Assembly: GCA_947476875.1 (NCBI GenBank)
Contig: CANJSG010000019.1
Coordinates: 1 to 32,472 of the forward strand
Direction: 5' to 3'
DNA: 32,472 nucleotides
DNA from: Verrucomicrobiota bacterium
GTDB taxonomy: Bacteria; Verrucomicrobiota; Verrucomicrobiia; Limisphaerales; CANJSG01
A model generated the notes under the pieces. That model worked only from the letters and a program-made list of their open reading frames with translations. It did no database searches and had not been told where the DNA came from. Both the position numbers and the translations under genes were made by a program. Shown here piece by piece: positions 8,133-17,700 of the stretch (within the stretch, counting starts at the first letter, position 1; each line of letters starts with the position of its first letter).

Positions 8133-9835
8133 TCGGCGGACGCCTTCGCAGGAGTTTTGAAGAAAGCCTGCAGCGCGAGACTCAGGACCATGCACGAGGC
8201 GCAACCAATCAGGTTATACCAGAGATACGGGATCGAGAGGGTCATGTAGAGCACCACCACCAGCGCCTGCGCGGCGATCGCCGCCCAAAACACCGATGAT
8301 CCGCCTACCTTCCGCAGGAAAAAGGCGACCAGGAAAATCCCCAGGACGACGCCATAGAACAGGGAGCCGATGATGTTGATGGCTTCGATGAGATTCTCGG
8401 AGAACCCGGCGAACAACGCGAAGACGATGGCAACGACTCCCCACATGGCCGTGAACCATTTCGCGGCCCGGACGTTTCGCGCCTCGTCCGGCACCGCAAG
8501 AGGCCGCAACTGGCGCCACAGGTCGATGGTCGTCGTGGTGCCGAGGGCATTCAGCTCGCCGGCCTTCGAACCGAGGGCCGCCGCGATCATCACGGCAATC
8601 AGCAACCCGATGACCCCGTGTGGCAGTTGCGCGAGGATGAAGCCGATGAAGACGTAGTCGGAGTCCTTGGTCTTCGCCAGCGGGTTGGCCGTGGTCAGCG
8701 CCGCCTTGGCCTCCTTGCGGACGACATCCGTGGCGGCATTGGCGGCGACCATCTCAGCGCGGGCGGCAGGTTCGGCCGCGTTTTCGCCACGGGCGCGGAC
8801 GTCCAGCCAGGTGCGGATCTTCTCCTGCTTCACGGCGTGGAGCACCGCGTGTCTTTGCTCGATGTCGCGGAAAGAGGCCCCGTCCGGTCCGGCCGCATAG
8901 CGCGCCCATTCCACCCGGTTGTAGAACACCGGCGCCGGCTGGAACTGGTAGAACACGAACACGAGCGCACCGAGCAGCAGGATGAAGAACTGCATCGGGA
9001 TCTTCAGCAGCGCATTGAACATCAGGCCAAGCCGGCCTTCGCGGAGGGACGCCCCGCCGATGTAGCGCTGCACCTGGGACTGGTCGGTGCCGAAATACGA
9101 CAGCGAGAGGAACAGGCCGCCAAACAGGCCGGTCCAGAGCGTGTAGCGCTTGTCGGGGTCCAACGACACATCGACTGCCTGGAGCTTGCCCAGCGCACCG
9201 GCGACATGGGCCGCACCACCAAAGCCGAGGCCGGCGGGCAAGCGCATCAGGAGAATCACGAACGCCGTCACCATCCCGCCGAAGATGACGCCCATCTGCC
9301 ATTTTTGCGTGAGGCTCACGGCCGCACTGCCGCCGGTCACAGTGTAGATGATGACCAGCAATCCGGTGCCGATGATCGTGAGGTCGAGCCGCCAACCGAG
9401 CACCGTCGCGAGGATGATCGCGGGCGCGTAGATGGTGACGCCGGCAGCCAGCCCGCGTTGGAGAAGGAAAAGGCCGGCGCCGAGAAGGCGCGTCTTCCCG
9501 TCGAATCGCTGGCCGAGGAACTCGTAGGCGGTGTAGACGCCGAGCTTCCGGTAGATCGGCAGGAACACGGCGCAGACGATGATGAGCGCCAGCGGTAGTC
9601 CGAAATAATTCTGCACAAACCCGATGCCGCTCTCGAAGCCCTGGCCCGGGATGGAGAGGAACGTGATCGCGCTCGCCTGCGTGGCCATCACGGAGATGCC
9701 GATGGTGCCCCAACGCGTGGTCTTGCTGCCCTTGAGATAAGTGTCGAGATGGTCCGTGTGGCGCGTGTGCCAGGCGCCGTAGGCGGCGATCCCCACCATC
9801 GTCACGAGCAGCACGATCCAGTCGAGGTGGTTCAT
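8129..9835 (-). CDS. Sodium:solute symporter (SSS/SLC5 family)
   Basis: A 568-residue inner-membrane transporter with about 13 hydrophobic segments. It opens with MNHLDWIVLLVTMVGIAAYG, followed by the family-typical GTIGISVMATQASAITFLSIPG (about 43-65) and later FLSLSYFGTDQSQVQRY (about 242-258), an SSS signature region. An insertion of about 90 charged residues follows the FVFYQFQPAP segment, a feature of the longer SSS members. Members use the sodium gradient to import sugars, sialic acid, amino acids or vitamins; the substrate cannot be read from the sequence. It is coupled by ATGA overlaps to the 49-residue membrane protein before it and the BshC-like gene after it, so an amino-sugar or thiol-related substrate is a reasonable guess. 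Confidence 0.88.
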   Translation of the reverse strand: MNHLDWIVLLVTMVGIAAYGAWHTRHTDHLDTYLKGSKTTRWGTIGISVMATQASAITFLSIPGQGFESGIGFVQNYFGLPLALIIVCAVFLPIYRKLGVYTAYEFLGQRFDGKTRLLGAGLFLLQRGLAAGVTIYAPAIILATVLGWRLDLTIIGTGLLVIIYTVTGGSAAVSLTQKWQMGVIFGGMVTAFVILLMRLPAGLGFGGAAHVAGALGKLQAVDVSLDPDKRYTLWTGLFGGLFLSLSYFGTDQSQVQRYIGGASLREGRLGLMFNALLKIPMQFFILLLGALVFVFYQFQPAPVFYNRVEWARYAAGPDGASFRDIEQRHAVLHAVKQEKIRTWLDVRARGENAAEPAARAEMVAANAATDVVRKEAKAALTTANPLAKTKDSDYVFIGFILAQLPHGVIGLLIAVMIAAALGSKAGELNALGTTTTIDLWRQLRPLAVPDEARNVRAAKWFTAMWGVVAIVFALFAGFSENLIEAINIIGSLFYGVVLGIFLVAFFLRKVGGSSVFWAAIAAQALVVVLYMTLSIPYLWYNLIGCASCMVLSLALQAFFKTPAKASAE

Positions 9836-9981
9836 GCGAAGAAGCGCGAGAACAGCGCCAGCAGGACGACGGTCACCACGAAAACCGCAAACACGAACGC
9901 ATACACCCCGCGCCAGGTGCGGAAGCCGGGCACTCCGGTCGATCCGTCATCGCTGGATGGATCGGGCGGCGAGGGCTTCAT
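9832..9981 (-). CDS. 49-residue single-helix membrane protein, likely small partner of the symporter
   Basis: A short frame starting MKPSPPDPSSDD, with one hydrophobic helix (about residues 25-44, VYAFVFAVFVVTVVLLALF) and a short end SRFFA. Both ends overlap neighbouring genes by an ATGA: the PIG-L stop lies in its start and its own stop lies in the symporter start. This placement is hard to explain by chance and argues that it is translated. Small membrane proteins next to SSS transporters are known (YhdT beside PanF, YjcH beside ActP), but this one shows no clear sequence relation to them that I can see. Its helix orientation, cytoplasmic acidic N-terminus first, is inferred. Confidence 0.72.
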   Translation of the reverse strand: MKPSPPDPSSDDGSTGVPGFRTWRGVYAFVFAVFVVTVVLLALFSRFFA

Positions 9982-12476
9982 TTTCCGAGCGAGACCAGGT
10001 TGGCGAACAAGCGATACGCTCCGGGATTGCCGGCCGGCAGCTGCCGGAAAAACGCGATTCCGGTGTAGATGTAGTTCCCCTTGCCGTGCTTCGCGATCAG
10101 CAGGCTGCTTTTCAACGGCTGCTCTCCCTTGTCGTTCATCGAGAGGATCGCCACGTAGCGTTCTTGATCCCAGCTGCTCGGGAAATACGCGCCGCGCTCC
10201 TGCACCCAGCCTGTGAAGTCGGCCTGCGTGATCTTGTTCGGCGTTGTCAAAGCCGCGTGATCGGGCGCGAGGAACGTCACGGGCGCATCCTCTTCGGTCA
10301 CACGCAAAGCCGGCGCCGGACCCTGGATGGAAAGGCTATAGGGACCGAGTTGCGGGGTGTTCAGGCCATTGGGGCGGTTGTATTGGGCGATGACGTTTCC
10401 GCCGCCCTCCACGAAGGCGAGCAGGCCGGGGAAGTTGGCCGCGAGGTCGGTGCGTTCGTTGAACGCGCGAACACCGATCACGACGGCATCCAGGCCACGC
10501 AGCTTGTCGGCATTGAGATCGGCCCCGGTGAGGGTGGTGACCTTGTAGCCGAGCTGTTCCAGTGCCTGCGCGGTGTCGTCGCCCGCGCCTGGCAGGTAAC
10601 CGACCGCCTTGCCCTTCGCGGCAAACTCGACCGCCACGGCCCGGACGCGCGCGGGCGGTTGGAGAATCTGAAGCGGGATGTGGTCGTAGCGGATCTCGAC
10701 GCGCTGATTGCTGAAACGCGCGCCGCCGATGTCGGCCACGGCGAGGAAACTGCCCGACGCCGCTTGCACGGGCGCCGTGGCCGAGAAGACCAGACGAGCC
10801 TTGTCTCCCGGATTGCCGAGTTTGAACGGTTGGCTGGCCGGCGAGACGCTCCAGCCTGTCGGCGCCTCGATGTGCACGACTCCGATCGAATTGCCCCGCG
10901 CGGCCGTGACTTCGACCTCAATCGGCTTCTTCGCCCCGGGTGTGAAAAGCACGACACCCGACCCGAAACGCAGCGCGACGGGCGAGGTCACAATCAACGT
11001 GCGCGGCAGTCTTCCAGTCGCGGACTTGGCGACTGGTTCATCGGTCAAGACGAGCCGTTGTCCTCCGACGTCGAACGAGTATTCGACGGTGAAGACGGGC
11101 GGATTATCGGGTAGGCCAACCAGCTTCGGATCCGTCACGCGAAACATGCCCGGGCCGGCCTCTTCGCGAAGCCAATAAGGCTGCGACACCGGAAGACCTG
11201 CGGGCACGTCGATCATGATGTCGGCCGTCGGACCGGAGGCGTTGCTCCGATCAAGCGGCACATTGCCACCGGGAAACTTCACATCGGCCGACAGCCAACG
11301 GACCTGGGACTTCGCGGACAACGAAACGGAGACGGTGAGTTTCAGTCTGTCGCCGGGAACTACTTCAGCCTGCCGCGCGGTCGTCTCGACGGTAAGACCG
11401 AGACAGCCGGCGAGGATTCGATCCAACTGGCCGCGCTTGTCGTCCACCACCGGGTCGGAGGGCAACGCGGCGAGCTTGGAGCGGATCGCGAGGAGCGCGG
11501 GCACGCTGGCGGAAGGGTCCTCGTCCTTGAATTCGGCGAGGGCGTTGGTCGTGAGTCGTCCAATCTCCGCACCACCGGGAACACGGGCCCAAGTGAGATC
11601 GATGCCGTCCATGATGTCGTCCTTGGCGGGTTCTCCGCCGAGCAGGCCGAATGTTTCTTGGCGCGCTCCGGCACCTCCGCTGGGTCCGCGTCCGCCGCCG
11701 CCACCGCCCGGGCCGAACTGGGTCTTATGCTGCGCGCTGGTGCGGGAGGCGATCGTCTGGACCGCGTCGCCCGTCACCGGGTCGCTGCCGCCGGCCGCGA
11801 TCGAAAGGCTGGTTCCTCCGTTTTGCAGGATGCGTTTCGGCTGCCACGGCTTGAGACCTTCCGCGATTTGTTCGGGATACGACTTGGGATCACCTGCGAT
11901 CTTGAAGGCTTCCACTGCCAGGAGCGCCGAGGCGTTGTGATGGCCGTGGTTCCCCTTCTGGGCCTGAGGAGAAAAACGCGTGACGATGACATCCGGCCGG
12001 AAAGTGCGGATGACCCGCACGACGTCGCCCAGCACCTGGTCGTGGTCCCAGACGGCCAGCGCCTCGGCCATGCTCTTCGAGTAGCCAAAGTCCAGCGCCC
12101 GGGTGAAGAACTGCCGCGCGCCATCGAAACGCCGGCCGGCGAGAAGTTCATGGGTGCGCGCGAGCCCGAGTTTTTCGCCGAACTCGCCGCCGATCTCGTT
12201 CTGGCCACCGTCGCCACGAGTGATCGAGAGATAGCCGGTGCGGTAGTTGCGGACGCGGGAAAGGTAGGCGAGAAGCAGGCGATTCTCGTCGTCCGGATGG
12301 GCGGCAACGTGGAGGACAGTCGCGTAGATACCGAAGCCGCGGAGGTCTTCCTTGATTGCCGCAGCCGGGGGAGGAGCGGACTCGGCGGCGAACGACATCG
12401 ACAGGACCACCGCCCCGAGAGACGCATGGAGCGCCGCCCGGCGGAACATCCGGAAAATGGTAGGGTGCGAGGTCAT
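9978..12476 (-). CDS. Exported PIG-L/LmbE-family deacetylase with C-terminal sandwich and GATase-like domains
   Basis: An 832-residue protein with a signal peptide (about 1-34, ending SFAAESA). The LmbE hydrolase domain (about 45-320) has the zinc motif AHPDDE (59-64), TRGDGGQNE (86-94) and HGHH (177-180), so N-deacetylation or a related amide cleavage outside the cytoplasm is expected. A glycine-rich stretch lies near residue 255. A middle region (about 370-600) looks like NEW3-type beta-sandwich, with the phrase EAPTGWSVSPASQPF. The last 225 residues hold a GATase-like fold region with LDAVVIGVRAFNER and EGGGNVIAQYNRP. This long form is common in Bacteroidota, Acidobacteriota and Verrucomicrobiota. 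It is first in the bacillithiol operon. A second ATG at 12449 would also leave a signal peptide. Substrate unknown. Confidence 0.88.
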   Translation of the reverse strand: MTSHPTIFRMFRRAALHASLGAVVLSMSFAAESAPPPAAAIKEDLRGFGIYATVLHVAAHPDDENRLLLAYLSRVRNYRTGYLSITRGDGGQNEIGGEFGEKLGLARTHELLAGRRFDGARQFFTRALDFGYSKSMAEALAVWDHDQVLGDVVRVIRTFRPDVIVTRFSPQAQKGNHGHHNASALLAVEAFKIAGDPKSYPEQIAEGLKPWQPKRILQNGGTSLSIAAGGSDPVTGDAVQTIASRTSAQHKTQFGPGGGGGGRGPSGGAGARQETFGLLGGEPAKDDIMDGIDLTWARVPGGAEIGRLTTNALAEFKDEDPSASVPALLAIRSKLAALPSDPVVDDKRGQLDRILAGCLGLTVETTARQAEVVPGDRLKLTVSVSLSAKSQVRWLSADVKFPGGNVPLDRSNASGPTADIMIDVPAGLPVSQPYWLREEAGPGMFRVTDPKLVGLPDNPPVFTVEYSFDVGGQRLVLTDEPVAKSATGRLPRTLIVTSPVALRFGSGVVLFTPGAKKPIEVEVTAARGNSIGVVHIEAPTGWSVSPASQPFKLGNPGDKARLVFSATAPVQAASGSFLAVADIGGARFSNQRVEIRYDHIPLQILQPPARVRAVAVEFAAKGKAVGYLPGAGDDTAQALEQLGYKVTTLTGADLNADKLRGLDAVVIGVRAFNERTDLAANFPGLLAFVEGGGNVIAQYNRPNGLNTPQLGPYSLSIQGPAPALRVTEEDAPVTFLAPDHAALTTPNKITQADFTGWVQERGAYFPSSWDQERYVAILSMNDKGEQPLKSSLLIAKHGKGNYIYTGIAFFRQLPAGNPGAYRLFANLVSLGK

Positions 12477-12543
12477 CGCTGGGAATCCGCAACGGCCGCT
12501 TCGGACACTGTCCTCCGCAAAGGCGCTTGGGTTGGAAGAGGGT

Positions 12544-12573
12544 CCCCGCCGCGGGTTTGGAACTGCGGCGGGG
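12544..12573 (-). promoter_or_regulatory. Perfect 9-bp-stem hairpin in the leader of the PIG-L/bsh operon
   Basis: The arms CCCCGCCGC (12544-12552) and GCGGCGGGG (12565-12573) pair perfectly around a 12-base loop. It lies 68 bases before the PIG-L start and downstream of DUF2911. No T-run follows on the minus strand, so it is a weak terminator candidate; a leader structure or protein-binding site is equally possible. Confidence 0.4.
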
Positions 12574-12592
12574 CGAATTGATTCGATTAAAT

Positions 12593-12624
12593 CGCGACGG
12601 AAAGCAGGGGCCTTTCCGCCCGCG
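12593..12624 (-). terminator. Probable terminator hairpin after the DUF2911 gene
   Basis: Read on the minus strand, CGCGGGCGGAAAG pairs with CTTTCCGTCGCG (7 bp plus 4 bp with a small mismatch) around a short loop, starting 6 bases after the DUF2911 stop. It is followed by an A/T-rich stretch (ATTTAATCGAATCAATT) instead of a pure T-run. Position and A/T tail support intrinsic termination. Confidence 0.5.
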
Positions 12625-12629
12625 AGAGC

Positions 12630-13199
12630 CTACTTCGCGACGGTGAACGGCACGCTGAACGCCGTCTTCTCCCACATCAGCTTGATGACCCCGCCGCCGG
12701 CGGCGTTCTTTTCAACCGCCATCGTGAATTGATCCACGCTCTTCTCGACGGACTCTTTCTTGGCGTCGACCCGCGCCACGTCGGTCTTCTCGATCACCGG
12801 AACACCCCAACCACCCAGGCTGCTGCTGAAGGCGAGCTTGGAAGCCCCGTCCTCGCTGGGAACGAAATAAAGGGTGTAGGCACCGGCTGGAATCGTGGTT
12901 CCGCCGATGACAATGGGCTTCTGGATGAGGAGCAACGTCGCTTCATCGGAGCCCATGCGCCACGCTTTGCCGTAGGGAACGAGGCCGCCCCAAATCTTCC
13001 GGACTTCGTCGCTCTTGGGATTCTTGGAGAAAGGCCGTCCGTAGGTGACGGTGACGCGGTTGCCTTCGATCACGGCGCCGGTGGTCTCGTGGGGGCTGTT
13101 GCCACCGGTGGAGGCGGCTTTCTTCTGCTGGGCCATCAACGGCATGACGCCGACAAGGCCGACTGCCGCAATGAGGAGGGAGGATTTCAGGAGGTTCAT
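12630..13199 (-). CDS. DUF2911 domain-containing exported protein
   Basis: The 189-residue product has a signal peptide (about 1-24, MNLLKSSLLIAAVGLVGVMP then LMAQ). The mature part follows the DUF2911 pattern: a VTVTYGRPFSK segment, IWGGLVPYGKAWRMGSDEAT (about 68-87) and IPAGAYTLYFVPSEDG. The family (PF11138) is a small beta-rich extracytoplasmic domain of unknown function, common in Bacteroidota and Verrucomicrobiota. The start at 13199 is preferred over an ATG at 13268 because it gives a compact signal peptide. It has its own probable terminator and a hairpin upstream, so it is likely monocistronic. No catalytic residues can be named. Confidence 0.88.
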   Translation of the reverse strand: MNLLKSSLLIAAVGLVGVMPLMAQQKKAASTGGNSPHETTGAVIEGNRVTVTYGRPFSKNPKSDEVRKIWGGLVPYGKAWRMGSDEATLLLIQKPIVIGGTTIPAGAYTLYFVPSEDGASKLAFSSSLGGWGVPVIEKTDVARVDAKKESVEKSVDQFTMAVEKNAAGGGVIKLMWEKTAFSVPFTVAK

Positions 13200-13281
13200 G
13201 ATGGTTGGTGCGTTGAGGTGTCTGGAAAGGCTGAGGGGATGGTTTTGGTTCTGCAACACTTCCCACAAAGGGGCTCAGCGA

Positions 13282-13314
13282 ACCACGGACGCCGACGCTC
13301 GCGGCGTTCGTGGT
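13282..13314 (-). terminator. Long hairpin (13-bp stem, one mismatch) after the first DUF1552 gene
   Basis: The arms ACCACGGACGCCG (13282-13294) and CGGCGTTCGTGGT (13302-13314) pair with one mismatch around the 7-base loop ACGCTCG. It sits 46 bases after the DUF1552 stop and before the DUF2911 gene. There is no T-run on either side. It may end the DUF1592/DUF1552 transcript, or be a copy of a dispersed palindromic element. Confidence 0.45.
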
Positions 13315-13359
13315 ATTCAACGCCCGAGTCCACCAACGCAGGGCAAGGCCGGATTCCAA

Positions 13360-14715
13360 TCAAACACCCGCCAACCGAACATCGGCATCTCCAAAACGCG
13401 GGAGCTTCACGCCCATCCGGTCCATCAGGGAGAGATACAGGCTGCAGACCTTGCGGTTCTCGTCGCCCTTGCCGACGTAGCTGAGGACGCGGCCAGTCTC
13501 CAACGTTCCGCCCAAGCCGCCGACGGTGAGCATCGGAAGGCGCGTGCTGTCGTGGCGGTTGCCGGACCACATGTTGGAAAGGAACATCAGGCAGGAGTTG
13601 TCGAGCACGGTGCCTTCGCCCTCGGGCATGGCGTCGAGCTTGGTCGCGAGGTAGGCGACCTGGCTGACGTAGTATCGGGCAATGCGCTCGAAATCATCGG
13701 AGAGATCGTCGTGGGATGCGGAATGGTGCGCCTTGCGGACGTCGAGGAAGGGGTAGAACAGGCCCGAGAGATCGCGGCAAAGCAGCAGCGAAACGACGCG
13801 GGTCTTGTCGGTCTGGAAGGCCATCGCGGTGATGTCGCACATCAACCGCATGTGCTCACGGATATCCTCGGGCAGGCCGTTATCCGGACGTTTCATAAAA
13901 GCGACGGGCATGTTCTTGCCCTGGGCATTCTTCTCGGCTTTGGCCTGATCGCCCCGCATCCGGTCTATGCGCTTCTCCACTTCACGGACGCTCGTCAGGT
14001 ATTCGTCGAGCTTGGCCTTGTCGTTGCCGCTGATCTTCCGGCCAAGGCTGGAGGCGTCTTCCTTCACCCGGTCGAGGATGCTCTGCGTCCGGCGGGTGCC
14101 GCGGTTCTCGAAGAGGCTGTCGAAGGCGAGGGACGGATAAACCTCCATCGGCACCGGTGAATCCGCGCTCTGCCACGAGATGTGGGAGCTGTAGGCCATG
14201 GAGAAGTTGCTCTCGTGGTAGCCGGTGATGGGCTGTTCACAACCAAGGACCATGCTCGGCTGGATCGAATCCTGCCCGATGCTGTTGGCCAGCACCTGGT
14301 CCATGCTGATGCCGCCCTTGAGCACGGCGCCTTTCATCAGCGGCATGCCGGAGAGGAGGTTGCCGGTCTGCCCGGGATGGATGCCGACGCCGACGGCCGA
14401 CTTGTTGAAGAGGCCGTCGATGAAGTTCATCTTGGTCTTCAACCCTTCCATCGGCTGGAGACTCTTGCTGAGTTCCATGCTCTTGCCGGAGCCCTTGGCC
14501 GACCAATGGTTGCCGTTGACGCCATTGCCCCAGAAGAGCGCGGCGAACCGCTTCGGCATCGCGGCCGGAGCGCCGGCCTTCAAAGGCTCGTCGCCGAACG
14601 CCGGAATGGATTCGAGCCAGGGCAAAGCCATCGTGACACCGACGCCCCGGAGAAACGTCCGACGTGACAGTCGGAAGCGGCGGGCGGCTGGGGAATTCTC
14701 TTTTGGATCGCGCAT
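13360..14715 (-). CDS. DUF1552 domain-containing protein, Tat-exported (first copy)
   Basis: A 451-residue protein with a twin-arginine signal: SRRTFLRG at 17-24, then a hydrophobic stretch (VGVTMALPWL). The remainder matches DUF1552 (PF07586): AALFWGNGVNGNHW, NFIDGLF, GIHPGQTGNLLSG, a VLGCEQPITGYHESNFS segment, KLDEYLTSVREVEKRI, MAFQTDKTRVVSLLL and a C-terminal LPMLTVGGLGGTLETGR. The family is found mainly in Planctomycetota and Verrucomicrobiota and its activity is unknown. Tat export implies folding, possibly with a cofactor, before transport. It starts 4 bases after the stop of the DUF1592 gene and is surely co-translated with it. It is more diverged from the other two copies in this window than they are from each other. 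Confidence 0.92.
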   Translation of the reverse strand: MRDPKENSPAARRFRLSRRTFLRGVGVTMALPWLESIPAFGDEPLKAGAPAAMPKRFAALFWGNGVNGNHWSAKGSGKSMELSKSLQPMEGLKTKMNFIDGLFNKSAVGVGIHPGQTGNLLSGMPLMKGAVLKGGISMDQVLANSIGQDSIQPSMVLGCEQPITGYHESNFSMAYSSHISWQSADSPVPMEVYPSLAFDSLFENRGTRRTQSILDRVKEDASSLGRKISGNDKAKLDEYLTSVREVEKRIDRMRGDQAKAEKNAQGKNMPVAFMKRPDNGLPEDIREHMRLMCDITAMAFQTDKTRVVSLLLCRDLSGLFYPFLDVRKAHHSASHDDLSDDFERIARYYVSQVAYLATKLDAMPEGEGTVLDNSCLMFLSNMWSGNRHDSTRLPMLTVGGLGGTLETGRVLSYVGKGDENRKVCSLYLSLMDRMGVKLPRFGDADVRLAGV

Positions 14716-14719
14716 GGCT

Positions 14720-17700
14720 TTACTTGGCTGCGAGGTCTTCGGGACCCCGTTTGTTCAGGAACTGCGGACTGGTGACGATGCTTTCCACGAGACTGTCAAA
14801 CCTGTGCCCATTGGCCCTCAACTTGGCCCGCATGTCACGCACCGTAATGTCGTCGGACAGGATCAGGCTCCGGCCCAATCCGTAGGCCAGCATCTTGCGG
14901 CAAAGGTTGTCGAGGAAGTCGTCCTGGCGATGGGCCTTGATATAGGCGCGGAGCCCGGTGAGGCCGGAGCCTTCGCTGCCATCGGAGAAGACCGCATGGG
15001 TGTCGACGGGTTTCCCGCCAAGATCCTTCGTCCGCAGTTCGCCGACGGGCCCAAAACCCTCGAACACGAGCCCGAGCGAATCAAACCGTTGATGGCACCC
15101 GGCGCAACTGACGTCAGACCGGTGTTTCGCCAGCGTTTCGCGAAGGGTGAGTTCGCCAAGCTTGGCCTCGTCAGCCGGAAGTTCAGGAACAGAGGCGGGC
15201 GGCGGCGGGATGCGTTCGCCCAGGACACGGCGGGCCACCCAGTAGCCTCGTTTGACAGGACTGGTCCGCAGGCCGGGAGAATTGGCGGTCAGGAAAGCCG
15301 ACATGGAAAGAAGTCCACCACGGCCGACGCTGCCGATGTTCTCGACGCGCACCCAGTCGTTCGAAGCGATGGCTGGAATCGTCAGGCCGTAGTGCCTGGC
15401 CAAGGCCGGATTGACGAAGGTGTAGTCGCAATCGAGAAACTCCAAAACCGGGCGGTTTTCACGCACGGCATTGAGGATGAAGCGGACCGGTTCCTCGAAC
15501 ATCGACTGCCGCAGCTTGTCGTTGAAGTTCGGAAACCTTTGACGGTCGACGGCGTTGTGTTCCTCAAAGCGCCGGAAGTCGAGCCAGTGCCCGCCAAACT
15601 CGACCGCGAAACCCCGGACGCGTTCGTCTTTCAACATCCTCCGGGCCTGCGCGACGATGACTTCCGGCCGGTGCAAGTCACCCGCAGCCGCCCGCGCTAG
15701 AAGCTCTTCGTCCGGCGCGCTCGACCACAGGAAGTAGCTCAGCCGACTGGCCAGCGAGTAGTCGGACAACGGCAATGCACCGTTGGGTTGGACAGTCTTT
15801 CCCTTGGCAGCGCGGGAACCAGTTTTCGGGGAAGCGGGCGTTTGACTGCCGGACGCTTCCACGAGATCGACCCGGTAGCAGAAGCTCGGCGACATCAGCA
15901 CGCTCGCGATGCAGTCGCGGATCGCGTCGTCGTGCGTCAGCCCGTCCTTTTCACGGGATATTCGATAGAATCCAAGCAGGCCGTCGCGTTCAACGGCGGT
16001 CAGCGGCCGGCGAAACGCCTTCTGGGCGAACTGGACGAGCGCTTCGACGTGCTTCGGTTCCGCGTCGCGCTCCATCTTCTCGATGCGGGCGATTGCAACA
16101 GGCACCCGCTCGAAGTGTTCCTTGATGGCGGCGAGGGTGGCTTCGCTGGCGCCGACACGGACGGCTTTGGCGTAGTAGAGCTCCGCAAGCTTCTTCACCT
16201 TGGGCTCGGTCGTGCAGTCCTTGTCCTCGGCCCGCGCGAAGTCGAACTCGGCGTCGCTCAGGAATCGCGAGTCGGTGCGCTCGAAATACACCGTGCTCTG
16301 GTGCATCCGCTGCGGCACGGAGGCGATGACGTTGAACTCGTCCCACAAGTGGTCGAGTTCGCGCCGCCCCTTCTCGTCGAGGACCATGTCAAACAACGGA
16401 CCGTCGTCGCGGAAGTAGCCGGTCTGGTTGTGCAGGCCGGCGCTGAGGAGCCGCCCGACATTGCCATTGGCCTTCTCCTCCTCCGGGTCGATGAACGACC
16501 TCGCCCGTTCCTTCACGTAGAAGGCGTCGGGGAAAACCTCGGCGAATCGTGCGAAGGCCGCCTCGAATTTGGCCCGTTGCGCGGGGTCGGAAGGAACTTT
16601 CAGATTCGCGTCGGCCTCGCGTGTCTTGGCCTTCACCTTTCTCCGGTTGTAACTCGCGGCCTTGGCCCCTGCCTGGACGTTCGTCACGACCAGGCCGTCG
16701 ATCTGGAGCAATGCCGGGTCGAACTTCCGCCGGTTGGCGGCCCACTGCCGGTCCTTCCACAGGACCAACGCCTGTGCGCTGGGGTTCATCTCAGGCCCGT
16801 TCAGGTTGGGGACCTCCGGCCTGATCTTCTCGCGGAGCGTCACGACAAAATCTCTCATTGCCTCGCAGCTCTTCCGCACCTCCGCCGCCGGCTCGCCCCG
16901 CTTCTGGGCGGGCAACTCGCGGAACATCCCCTGCAACTTCGCGATCGGCCCGACCTCTTCCTTCGCGTTCAACGACTCCCAGACGGTCGCGAGATACTTC
17001 GCGCTGACTTTCGACTCGATGGCGATGTCGGCCAGCGTCGCCCGCGATTTGCCCAGGGCCGCCCGGTTCTTGAAGCGCCAAGCGGCGGCGAAGTAATCCG
17101 CGAAATCCGTGGGTTGCCGCAGGTAGAAATCAACGATCCGCAGGATGCCGTATTTGTCGCGGTCGGTGTGGACCATCATGGGGTGGCTCGCGAAGGCGAT
17201 GCCGTCCAGGTTCAACACCGCGTGCTGGCTCACTTCGCGCGCGGCCTCGAGATACTTCTTGAGCAGTGCCGGCGACATGGTGAGCGACTCGCCCGAGTTG
17301 TCGAAGCCATCCTGGTTCGCCGGATCGACGGGAAACTCTTTGGTCGGTTTCAGGTCAACGCCGGTCAGGTCGCGGATGGTGCGATCGTATTCGGCGTTGC
17401 TCAGGCGCCGCGCAAGAACCGGCCCCGGATCGCCGGCATTCTTCTCGGCTTCGTGCCGGCGCATTTCCTGGATCCAGGCTACGACCGCCTGGCTCTGGGT
17501 AGAAGTCGGGTGCTGTTTTGCCTTCTTCGGCGGCATGTCGCCGATCTGGAGTTTCTCCAGGACCATTTCCCAATGAGGGTGATCGCGGACGACCGCCTTC
17601 AGGTTGTCGTAGGGACTAAGGTCAAAGTCCGCCTTCGGTTTCTCCGCGCCGTGGCAATCAAGGCAGTAAGTGCCGATGAATGGCCGAACGGTGACCTCGA

